Source: a virus
Length of the DNA stretch: 25,844 bases
Direction: 5' to 3' (one strand)
IMG/VR virus record: IMGVR_UViG_3300048050_000112
Coordinates: 1 to 25,844 of that record
In this document: piece after piece, positions 20,179 through 25,844 of the stretch
Position numbering within the stretch: the first letter of the stretch is position 1
Layout: each line of letters begins with the position of its first letter
The notes under the pieces: generated by a model
Seen by the model: only the letters and a program-made list of their open reading frames with translations
What the model was told of the DNA's origin: nothing
The model's database searches: none
Translations under genes and position numbers: made by a program

Positions 20179-21483
20179 ATGGAAAGCGCATTCAATCGTG
20201 GCGAAAAATCCATCCTTGATTGGATCAAGCTACACCATTCCGATTACGCGGCCAACGATTTGTCTGTTGGTTTAAAAGAAGGCAACCCATCCGCCGCTTC
20301 GTTCATGAAGTTCCAGGCGTTTACCACGGCAGCCGTGCAGGATCAGCGCATACGCACGCGCATACAGGCCGCGCTGGCCGGTAACCTGAAGCGTGGTGAA
20401 GGCGCAGCGCCTTTCAAAAAGGTGATTGATTCAGAGTTCGACAAAGCCGGTTTATCCAGGCTCAACCCGTCGCAAATACAAAACATTTACCAAACCAATA
20501 CCTCGCTGGCCTATGGATCGGGGCAAATGGGCAAAATGGTAGAGGTTTCGGGCGACTTCCCATACTGGAAGTACTCGGCCACAATGGACTCGAAAACACG
20601 TCCGGAACATGCCGCGTTACATGGCAAAATCTTCCGGACTGGTGACTTTACCTTCTGGCCGCCAATCGGGTTCAGGTGCCGGTGTACGGCCATCCCGCTA
20701 ACCGCACGTCAGGCCGGGCAATACCTGAAGATGGCCATGCCAACCGACGAGGAACGGCACCAGCTCATTAACAACACCGGTAACGCCGAATTTCTGGGCA
20801 ACAAACAACAAAAGTACATGGAGTGGGTTGGTAAGGAGTATGCCAAAGCCGACGAGCAAACCAAAGCCTATATTGACAAGGCTTTCGAGACAATGCGTGG
20901 TGAAATTAACGCGCTCCAGGGCGAATCGCTGAAGCAGTTCTTCAGCAACGATTTTGTAAAAACAACCTGGGATAAATTCCGCCTCGATCAGGGTTTCACC
21001 GTAGCGGCACAGGCCAGCAAACTAAGCACCAAACAGGCTTATTACATCCACGCCTATACCAAGGATGCTCCATTGTACCGGGAGCTAAACGCATACATGT
21101 TTACCGGCAAAACCCCCGAAAATTTCAGCCTGAACAACCTTTTGACCATGAAGCGAATGTTAACCACATCGCTCAAAAAGATGCCTAAATACGAGGGTAC
21201 GGCATACCGGTATGTTCCCGATCTTCCGGCAGGAGTCCTGAAGCAATACAAGCCCGGCAGTACCATTGCGTGGGATGGATTTAGTTCGGCCACAACCAAG
21301 CCGAATTTGTTCAACGACCGGAACATTGAATTCCTGATCCGGTCAAAAACCTCGCGGCCAATCAGCCAGCTTTCCGAATTCGAAGGGCAAAAAGAAACCC
21401 TGTTCATGCCGGGGTCAAAGTTTAAAGTGACTAACCGGACTGAACAGGGTTCGAAAATCCTGATTGAACTGGAAGAAATCTAA
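20179..21483 (+). CDS. F: Minor head protein (Mu F / SPP1 gp7-like) with C-terminal ADP-ribosyltransferase domain
   Basis: A 434-residue protein with two parts. Residues 1-180 are the Mu F-like head morphogenesis domain, whose core is YWKYSATMDSKTRPEHAALHG and FWPPIGFRCRCTAIPLTARQ (129-178), including C167 and C169. Residues about 265-434 match an R-S-E ADP-ribosyltransferase: AYYIHAYTKDAPLYRELNAYM, the catalytic Arg region YRYV (R344), a strand with WDGFSSATT (S369/S370 as the STS-like element), and FEGQKETLFMPGSKF with E406 and Q404, a QxE type. The ART domain probably transfers ADP-ribose to a host protein; the target is unknown. The start is uncertain: the frame is open upstream to the portal A-tract. 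The gene ends with a 4-base convergent overlap with the early operon. Confidence 0.9.
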   Translation: MESAFNRGEKSILDWIKLHHSDYAANDLSVGLKEGNPSAASFMKFQAFTTAAVQDQRIRTRIQAALAGNLKRGEGAAPFKKVIDSEFDKAGLSRLNPSQIQNIYQTNTSLAYGSGQMGKMVEVSGDFPYWKYSATMDSKTRPEHAALHGKIFRTGDFTFWPPIGFRCRCTAIPLTARQAGQYLKMAMPTDEERHQLINNTGNAEFLGNKQQKYMEWVGKEYAKADEQTKAYIDKAFETMRGEINALQGESLKQFFSNDFVKTTWDKFRLDQGFTVAAQASKLSTKQAYYIHAYTKDAPLYRELNAYMFTGKTPENFSLNNLLTMKRMLTTSLKKMPKYEGTAYRYVPDLPAGVLKQYKPGSTIAWDGFSSATTKPNLFNDRNIEFLIRSKTSRPISQLSEFEGQKETLFMPGSKFKVTNRTEQGSKILIELEEI

Positions 21484-21668
21484 TGTGTAAAAAAGTATCC
21501 GAGTTTAACTAATTTAATTACAACATCTAAGTCGTTAATTCCGGCATTAGTAAAAAGTATCAAAATGTCTTTCGCTTCATCAGGAGTATAACCCGTTAAA
21601 AACAAAAAAGATTCTATTTCCTCTTCAGTATAAGGAGTCTTGACTGAAATTTCAAATATTGCGCCCAT
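21480..21668 (-). CDS. Small unknown early protein
   Basis: A 62-residue acidic helical protein: GAIFEISVKTPYTEEEIESF, FLTGYTPDEAKDILILFTN, AGINDLDVVIKLVKLGYF. It contains a TPDEAKDIL turn but no known family motif. It is the last gene of the leftward early operon and its TAG overlaps the end of F tail to tail. It begins 1 base after the 55-residue gene. Confidence 0.6.
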   Translation of the reverse strand: MGAIFEISVKTPYTEEEIESFLFLTGYTPDEAKDILILFTNAGINDLDVVIKLVKLGYFFTH

Positions 21669-21669
21669 A

Positions 21670-21837
21670 TTAATAGTAATTAGTTATGTCCATACGTTTC
21701 TGAAGGTTGTCTTCAGCGGCGCGGTACTTCTTTTTTTCTTCCGGAGAAAGCTTGTTGTATTCATCGCTGGCAACCTTAATAGCAGCTTCGCGTTCATCTG
21801 CCAATACTGGCTTTTTATCGTTGGTTTCGTTTGCCAT
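21670..21837 (-). CDS. Small highly charged early protein
   Basis: A 55-residue open frame reading MANETNDKKPVLADEREAAI, then KVASDEYNKLSPEEKKKYRA and AEDNLQKRMDITNYY. It starts 2 bases after the FxLYD-like gene stop and ends 1 base before the next start, so it fits an operon with no spare DNA. It is a Lys/Glu-rich, mostly helical peptide with no Cys. Function unknown; a small DNA- or protein-binding accessory is possible. Confidence 0.65.
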   Translation of the reverse strand: MANETNDKKPVLADEREAAIKVASDEYNKLSPEEKKKYRAAEDNLQKRMDITNYY

Positions 21838-21839
21838 TG

Positions 21840-22244
21840 TTATTCGTACATTACATTGCCAATTTCAACTTTAAAACGCTTTCCGGCTGATATATTGTCC
21901 ATCGTTAAAATATCGATTGTTTTAGTCTGCCCTGCCGGGATATCGGTTGCATTTCCAAAACCAGTACCAATAATTGTATTATTAGCATCATAGAACACCG
22001 ACTTCAGGTCAATATACGTTACTGCTTTATTTGTGTTGTTTTTTATTTCAGTAACGACTTTTGGTCCAATTTCACTATTGATGAAATTCTGGCTAATAAT
22101 TTCAATTGCGGGCTTTGCTGGCGTTGAAATTTCCGTTTTAGTAGAAGTATCCGTGCTGGTTTTTGCATCGTCCTTGGAGCTAAAATAACCAATTAACAAA
22201 AGAACAACAAACACAATTCCGGCGATTTGAAGAAATTTTTTCAT
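21840..22244 (-). CDS. Membrane-anchored FxLYD-like protein
   Basis: A 134-residue protein with one N-terminal membrane segment (FLQIAGIVFVVLLLIGYF), a Ser/Thr/Lys/Asp-rich linker (residues 24-45) and a beta-sandwich-like domain resembling FxLYD: VVTEIKNNTNKAVTYIDLKS, VFYDANNTIIGTGFGNATDI and PAGQTKTIDI. Such domains are common in Gram-positive and Bacteroidota surface or periplasmic proteins. The signal has no lipobox Cys. In an early phage operon an exported anchored protein might block superinfection or alter the envelope; that is inference. A TACATTTA element (like TAnnTTTG) lies upstream in the 71-base gap 22245-22315. Confidence 0.65.
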   Translation of the reverse strand: MKKFLQIAGIVFVVLLLIGYFSSKDDAKTSTDTSTKTEISTPAKPAIEIISQNFINSEIGPKVVTEIKNNTNKAVTYIDLKSVFYDANNTIIGTGFGNATDIPAGQTKTIDILTMDNISAGKRFKVEIGNVMYE

Positions 22245-22315
22245 GCTGTTAAAAGTTAGAAGTTTAAAATTTTTGTTAAATGTAAAAAATAGTTTTCAAT
22301 CTACCACAAGTTTTA

Positions 22316-22702
22316 TTACAGTTTTCCGGTGTTGGTCAAAATGGCATAAATGGCTGATCCGTCCTCAATAGGAGCCGGTGCAATTCGCATCGATGTAGCT
22401 TTGTCGATCCGGAGCGAACTCATCATTTGTTTGGTGATGGCAACTGAGTTACAAACCAAACCGCCGCCCGAACATTTACGCATGATAAGGCCATCGGCAT
22501 CGGTTGTTTTCTCAACAAACCAATCAATAAGGCGTTCTTCATCCTGCAAAATGTTAATCCTGTCTTTATCAGCTACACTCAACAATTCACCGGCTTTTGT
22601 ATTGATCCGGATAATACCGGATTTGCTGATCCCTAAAACGGGTAGTCCACTTCCTTGTCTTCCTGTTAAGGTTGAACTTCTGTTAAACTTCTTTAATTTC
22701 AT
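22316..22702 (-). CDS. Unknown early protein
   Basis: A 128-residue protein: GLPVLGISKSGIIRINTKAG, then ELLSVADKDRINILQDEERL, IDWFVEKTTDADGLIMRKC, GGGLVCNSVAITKQMMSSL and TSMRIAPAPIEDGSAIYAIL. Alternating strands suggest a small beta-rich fold; two Cys (in RKCSGGGLVC) could pair or bind metal. It follows the DUF3164-like gene by 11 bases. I do not recognise the family, but conserved pairing with DUF3164 would be worth testing. Confidence 0.65.
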   Translation of the reverse strand: MKLKKFNRSSTLTGRQGSGLPVLGISKSGIIRINTKAGELLSVADKDRINILQDEERLIDWFVEKTTDADGLIMRKCSGGGLVCNSVAITKQMMSSLRIDKATSMRIAPAPIEDGSAIYAILTNTGKL

Positions 22703-22713
22703 AATGTTAATGG

Positions 22714-23406
22714 TTAAATATTTATATCAATACTGCTAATGCTAAGCGGAACATTGTGTTCACGGCCATTTTCGTCGCGCCACGAGGCTTCAATAAAGTC
22801 AACCGATTTCATTGGCCGGTAAGCAGCCTGAAGTATTTCAATTCCTTCATAAAATAGTGCGTGGTCAACATCCGGGGCGATGCTCGAAATTTCAGCAGCT
22901 ATATTTGACAGTTCCAACACACGACTGGCCTTCAGTATCCCTTTTTTATCGGGGCGAAGTAACCGCTGTACAATCTTTATCGAAATTTTCACCTTAGCAT
23001 TCGAATCGGTGTCGAGTGTTCCCAGGTATTCTTTAACCTTTGCCACGCCAGCGCCAAAAGTGTCGTCCCATCCATCTGTTATTCTGAAGCCGCGCGTAAT
23101 AGAAAAACCGCCGTCGCTGGTAGTCAGCGTGTGGCTCTGCTGGTCATCTTTAATGCCATAAATGCTGGTTTTTAGATCAACCAAATCGTTGGTACCTTCA
23201 AAAATTTTCTTTTTAACAATGCCTAATACATCGCTGGCAAGTGCCAGATATTTAAACAATTCCGGTATAGTTTCATCAACCAACTTCCGGTAAGTCTGCC
23301 GATCTTCCAACTTACGTTGCTTTTCGGCCTTTTGATCGGCCACCAGTTCTGCCATCAATGCCTTGCGGTCGGCAGCGCTCAATTTATCAAGTTCAATTTT
23401 TTCCAT
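22714..23406 (-). CDS. DUF3164-like protein
   Basis: A 230-residue protein that I assign to DUF3164, a family of Mu-like phage early proteins of unknown function. Features: a charged N-terminal helix (ADRKALMAELVADQKAEKQ), central SLTTSDGGF-like beta turn (TLTTSDGGFSITRGFRITDG), helix VAKVKEYLGTLDTDSNAKV, then IVQRLLRPDKKGILKASRVL, and an end resembling a basic strand pair with DENGREHNVPLSISSID. I prefer the ATG at 23406 (1 base after the Cys-rich gene stop) over the ATG at 23421, which overlaps it. Early operon position fits. Confidence 0.75.
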   Translation of the reverse strand: MEKIELDKLSAADRKALMAELVADQKAEKQRKLEDRQTYRKLVDETIPELFKYLALASDVLGIVKKKIFEGTNDLVDLKTSIYGIKDDQQSHTLTTSDGGFSITRGFRITDGWDDTFGAGVAKVKEYLGTLDTDSNAKVKISIKIVQRLLRPDKKGILKASRVLELSNIAAEISSIAPDVDHALFYEGIEILQAAYRPMKSVDFIEASWRDENGREHNVPLSISSIDINI

Positions 23407-23407
23407 A

Positions 23408-23611
23408 TTATTGTTTTTCAATTAGTTTATAATGATGTCCTTCCTCACATTCTCCAAACTTTTCCTCAAGTTCTTGTCCAACCGGTGAAGTAACTACGGC
23501 ACATCTTTTATTGTCCATAAAACCAACCTGGTAAAACCAGCATACATCGCAGCCATTTACAGGTTCCAACTCCTGTACTGCTTCAAAATCGTCAACTTTA
23601 TATTTGTCCAT
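23408..23611 (-). CDS. Cys-rich miniprotein, copy 2
   Basis: A 67-residue protein: MDKYKVDDFEAVQELEPVNG, CDVCWFYQVGFMDNKRCAV, then ELEEKFGECEEGHHYKLIEKQ. It has a CxxC and a later CxxxxHH site that could bind zinc. It is a paralogue of the gene upstream (same MxxYKVxDFExV start and GCDxCxF motif). The longer in-frame start at 23761 would run through the paralogue, so I use 23611, which overlaps the upstream stop by 14 bases. Function unknown. Confidence 0.7.
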   Translation of the reverse strand: MDKYKVDDFEAVQELEPVNGCDVCWFYQVGFMDNKRCAVVTSPVGQELEEKFGECEEGHHYKLIEKQ

Positions 23612-23786
23612 CTTTATTGTTTTTTTTAAGTTCAAAATGATACCCTGGATAACAACTTCCAAGTTGTTCAGAAACTTTCTGACTAAAATCAGAAAGTAAA
23701 TTTTCCTTGAAGAAACAGCCGTCGCATCCGTAATTGTTATCATCGTCAAGCACTCTTTCAAAATCTTCCACTTTATATTCTGCCAT
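23598..23786 (-). CDS. Cys-rich miniprotein, copy 1
   Basis: A 62-residue protein: MAEYKVEDFERVLDDDNNYG, CDGCFFKENLLSDFSQKV, LGSCYPGYHFELKKNNKDG. It shows CxxC and CYPGYH that line up with the CDVC and CEEGHH of the next gene. It is therefore a tandem duplicate with clear divergence, and a small zinc-binding fold is plausible. It lies 5 bases after the 93-residue gene. Function unknown. Confidence 0.7.
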   Translation of the reverse strand: MAEYKVEDFERVLDDDNNYGCDGCFFKENLLSDFSQKVSEQLGSCYPGYHFELKKNNKDGQI

Positions 23787-23791
23787 AATCG

Positions 23792-24073
23792 TTAATTCAT
23801 TTTTAGCGCTTCAAGCACCGTTAGTTTATTGATGTTGTCGAGTAACAAGGCGTTCTTAACCTTAAAAATCACCTTCTCGAAAGCTACCGAAACCGGCATT
23901 GTTTTCTGGTCGTGTGGATTAACAATACATTTGGTTGGCACGTCAAATTCATCAACCTTGTTGTGATAAACCTTCACGTACTGCTTAAAATTCAGTTCCA
24001 CAATTCCAATCCCCTGACTCTTAAAAAAGTCAACCATCTCTTGTTCGCTAAACTGCAACCGATACGATATCAT
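23792..24073 (-). CDS. Unknown early protein downstream of Mor
   Basis: A 93-residue protein: MISYRLQFSEQEMVDFFKSQ, GIGIVELNFKQYVKVYHNKV, DEFDVPTKCIVNPHDQKTMP, and VAFEKVIFKVKNALLLDNIN. It has a helix then a strand with a central Pro-His-Asp segment. No known family. It overlaps the Mor-like gene by 26 bases and so is tightly linked to it. Confidence 0.6.
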   Translation of the reverse strand: MISYRLQFSEQEMVDFFKSQGIGIVELNFKQYVKVYHNKVDEFDVPTKCIVNPHDQKTMPVSVAFEKVIFKVKNALLLDNINKLTVLEALKMN

Positions 24074-24359
24074 GTTGTTCTACTTTTAAAAGTTCGTCAA
24101 AAATTGAAAGCTGCAATTCGTCTGTTTTATCCTTCTCAATAGCTCGGTAAACAGTACGTTCGCTAACGCCCAGGTTCTGGGCTGTTTTCTTCGGGTCGCC
24201 TCCCAATTTGAAGTGATAATAGCGTATCACAGCATGATCGGGACGTGGAATATAAACCGAAACTCCGCCAAGGTTGGCAATCAGTTTCATGGTGAGCTCA
24301 CTCCCGATTATTTCTGAAATGAGTTGCATGTCGTTGGTAAATTTTACAGAAGTCTCCAT
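24048..24359 (-). CDS. mor: Mor-like transcription activator
   Basis: A 103-residue protein of the Mu Mor family, the middle-gene activator. An N-terminal dimerisation helix (LISEIIGSELTMKLIANLG) is followed by the family motif GGVSVYIPRP (31-40), then a HTH (KTAQNLGVSERTVYRAIEK, residues about 59-76). The end LSIFDELLKVEQHDIVSV is acidic. In Mu, Mor binds a site with weak -35 and recruits polymerase; the leftward late promoter here with no -33 box fits such an activator, though a C-like protein may serve instead. It lies 6 bases after GemA. Confidence 0.85.
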   Translation of the reverse strand: METSVKFTNDMQLISEIIGSELTMKLIANLGGVSVYIPRPDHAVIRYYHFKLGGDPKKTAQNLGVSERTVYRAIEKDKTDELQLSIFDELLKVEQHDIVSVAV

Positions 24360-24365
24360 AGTCGT

Positions 24366-24914
24366 TTATTTACATTTATGAAAATCAGTTGCTTTGCCAT
24401 CTTGGTCACAGTTAAAAGCTTCGCGCCGTCTGTCACTAAGCTCTACCCACATAATCAATTCACCACAAAAAGTGCAATGGGTGCGTTTTTTTAGTACCGT
24501 TGTTTTGCCTTTTCGAGCTTCGGCCTGTTTGGTCATTTGGCCAATCTGTTTAATCAGCTTAATGCCTTCCTGTTTGGTCAGCGCTGGCAAGGTGGATTTA
24601 TGATAATATTTCTTCAGAAAAACATTCAGGTGTACGTCGCCTTCTTTCCCATCAGAATAATCTATAACCTTCCATAGTTGGCGGATCAGGTAAACTTGCT
24701 TATCCGAAACCCGGTCATCCAGTTGCTTAACTATTTTCTGAAGGTTTATAATGAAGTTAAAAGCCTGTCCTTTGGTCAAATCAGAAGTAGATTTTACACC
24801 GTAATTGTGGTGTAACATGCTCCGGTACATTTCCTCGTCCCAGTTCAACTGGCGGTATAACCCATGCAGGTACTTTACCTGTGGCAGGGTTGCTTTTTCA
24901 ACGTTCGTTTCCAT
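24366..24914 (-). CDS. gemA: GemA / gp16-like protein (DUF1018) with C-terminal zinc-like motif
   Basis: A 182-residue protein. The N-terminal domain has ATLPQVKYLHGLYRQLNWDE, YRSMLHHNYGVKSTSDLTKG, and AFNFIINLQKIVKQLDDRV, as in the Mu GemA/gp16 family, which in Mu alters host gene expression and DNA relaxation. The last 39 residues (144-182) have CTFCGEL (C147, C150), NCDQDG (C169) and DFHKCK (H179, C181), a four- or five-ligand zinc-ribbon-like set not usual for the core domain. It is 3 bases after the MuB-like gene. Confidence 0.82.
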   Translation of the reverse strand: METNVEKATLPQVKYLHGLYRQLNWDEEMYRSMLHHNYGVKSTSDLTKGQAFNFIINLQKIVKQLDDRVSDKQVYLIRQLWKVIDYSDGKEGDVHLNVFLKKYYHKSTLPALTKQEGIKLIKQIGQMTKQAEARKGKTTVLKKRTHCTFCGELIMWVELSDRRREAFNCDQDGKATDFHKCK

Positions 24915-24917
24915 TGT

Positions 24918-25844
24918 TTAAGCAACTTTACGTCCAAGGTTGGTCTTAACGCGATCGATTACCGCTGCAAAAGCGGCCACATCAGAGGTTTCTATACCGT
25001 TTTCGGAGGCAACGCGCAGCGCTTCAAGGAGTATGATCCGAAGGTCGCGTGCAACGCCATTACAGGCATTTAGATATACTTTGTCCGGGAGGTCGGCGCT
25101 AATCATAGTTGCGGCCATTGCGGCCAGATCTTTGCCCTTGTTTTTGGTCAGTTTCATGGGCATGGCCGTGCGGTTATACACGTATGCATAATCTCCCTGG
25201 CGGTGGCTCAACTCGTTGTAAAACTTCGGGAGGCCAACAAAAACGACGCCGCACCCGGTAAAATCGTTGATCCTTCGAGTAATATCAATACACTCAATGG
25301 TAAGGTGTTCAGCCTCGTCAATCACCACAGTACGTCCAGTTCCATCCAGACGTGTGCACAAGTCCTCAAACATGTCGTCAAAAGTGCCAACGCCGTCAAT
25401 ACCGGCGTTTTGGCAAAGCTTTTTCATGTAGCGGTTCTTCCTGATTCCCGGGTAACATTTAACCAGAATCATCGAGTTTTCGCGTTCCTCTTTAATGTGG
25501 TCGAGAGCCACCGATTTGCCAATCCCGGAAATACCAGTGATCACGCGGATCTCTCCACGGTATTCGGCCAAGTTAACCGATCGGCGCACGTCTGAGTAAA
25601 CTTCAGTCTCCACAAAATCAAAGTCTTTTTTAAACTTTCCGGTTTCGGCACCGGCTTCTTTCTGTGCTTCCAGAAAATACGATACCGCTTTTTCAACCCG
25701 GGCATTGTCGCCCTTGTAGGTACCTTTCATCCAGGCGTTCAGAGCGCTCACGCTCATGTTAATCGACGCGGCCACCAGTGTTTGTGTAAATTCCTGGTTC
25801 CGTTCAAGAAACGATTTAAGGTTTTCTGCTACTTTTGTACTCAT
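24918..25844 (-). CDS. B: MuB-like transposition ATPase
   Basis: A 308-residue AAA+ protein. An N-terminal helix-turn-helix (FLERNQEFTQTLVAASINM; SVSALNAWMKG, residues 12-41) is the MuB type. The ATPase has Walker A GISGIGKS at 104-111, Walker B VVIDEAEH at 173-180, and a sensor-like FVGLPKFYNEL near 202-212. The C-terminal 80 residues (GVARDLRIILLEALRVASEN) fit the DNA- and MuA-contacting helical end. MuB binds target DNA and drives transposition immunity and target choice. The ATG is at 25844, the last base of the window, so MuA should lie just beyond. Confidence 0.93.
   Translation of the reverse strand: MSTKVAENLKSFLERNQEFTQTLVAASINMSVSALNAWMKGTYKGDNARVEKAVSYFLEAQKEAGAETGKFKKDFDFVETEVYSDVRRSVNLAEYRGEIRVITGISGIGKSVALDHIKEERENSMILVKCYPGIRKNRYMKKLCQNAGIDGVGTFDDMFEDLCTRLDGTGRTVVIDEAEHLTIECIDITRRINDFTGCGVVFVGLPKFYNELSHRQGDYAYVYNRTAMPMKLTKNKGKDLAAMAATMISADLPDKVYLNACNGVARDLRIILLEALRVASENGIETSDVAAFAAVIDRVKTNLGRKVA

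Noticed and set aside
22350-22739. A 129-codon plus-strand frame opposite the 128-residue early gene
   Set aside because: The minus-strand gene fits the operon spacing and has normal protein composition; the plus frame would run alone against the operon.
23612-23761. N-terminal extension of the second Cys-rich protein (start at 23761)
   Set aside because: The extra 50 codons lie almost wholly within the paralogue in another frame, and the internal ATG at 23611 restores the shared start motif.
25700-25844. Phage end or MuA-binding sites near the right edge
   Set aside because: The region is fully coding for the MuB-like protein; the genome end would be farther out.

Overview
This window is the right-hand two thirds or so of a Mu-like transposable prophage or phage genome. 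It holds about 44 tightly packed genes, no rRNA, tRNA or CRISPR, and no stretch over 300 bases without a gene. The host is most likely a member of the Bacteroidota. Ribosome-binding sequences are weak, one promoter has the Bacteroidota -7 form TAnnTTTG, GC content is moderate, and several short GC-rich palindromic repeats resemble elements I recall as common in Bacteroidota chromosomes. Genus cannot be read from the sequence.

Layout. (1) 25844 down to 21480, minus strand: early and middle genes. These are a MuB-like target-selection ATPase, a GemA/gp16-like protein with a Cys-rich tail, a Mor-like activator, a DUF3164-like protein, two paralogous Cys-rich miniproteins, a membrane-anchored FxLYD-like protein and several unknown small genes. 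The MuA transposase, repressor and genome end would lie beyond 25844. (2) 15158 to 21483, plus strand: packaging and portal genes. These are gp25/gp26-like small proteins, small and large terminase, a DUF550/MazG-like nucleotide hydrolase, a gpG-like morphogenesis protein, the DUF935 portal and an F-like minor head protein with a C-terminal ADP-ribosyltransferase domain. (3) 14964 down to 2, minus strand: protease/scaffold, major capsid, gp36-like, a lysis cassette (endolysin, holin-like lipoprotein, u-spanin-like protein), gp37-like, gp25/W-like, sheath, tube, tail fibre and beta-propeller, tail chaperone with a probable frameshift, tape measure with long tandem repeats, then P2-type U, X, D, V and baseplate J. 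The rest of the baseplate should continue left of position 1.

Compared with Mu, where lysis, packaging, head and tail genes run in one direction, the gp25-to-F block is inverted here. The inversion creates a divergent regulatory region at 14965-15157 and a convergent end-to-end overlap at 21480-21483. The early operon makes the transposition machinery and Mor. Mor, or a downstream C-like factor, probably activates the two divergent late operons from 14965-15157. The -7 element for the leftward operon lacks a recognisable -33 box, as expected for an activator-dependent promoter.

The most notable features are four. The portal and F genes are joined in the -1 frame at an A9 tract that contains the dnaX-type slippery heptamer. 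The minor head protein carries an R-S-E ADP-ribosyltransferase domain, which could enter the host with the DNA. One lysis protein has both a lipobox and a C-terminal membrane anchor. Palindromic repeats have been absorbed into the portal coding sequence. All calls come from reading the sequence; no database search was run.
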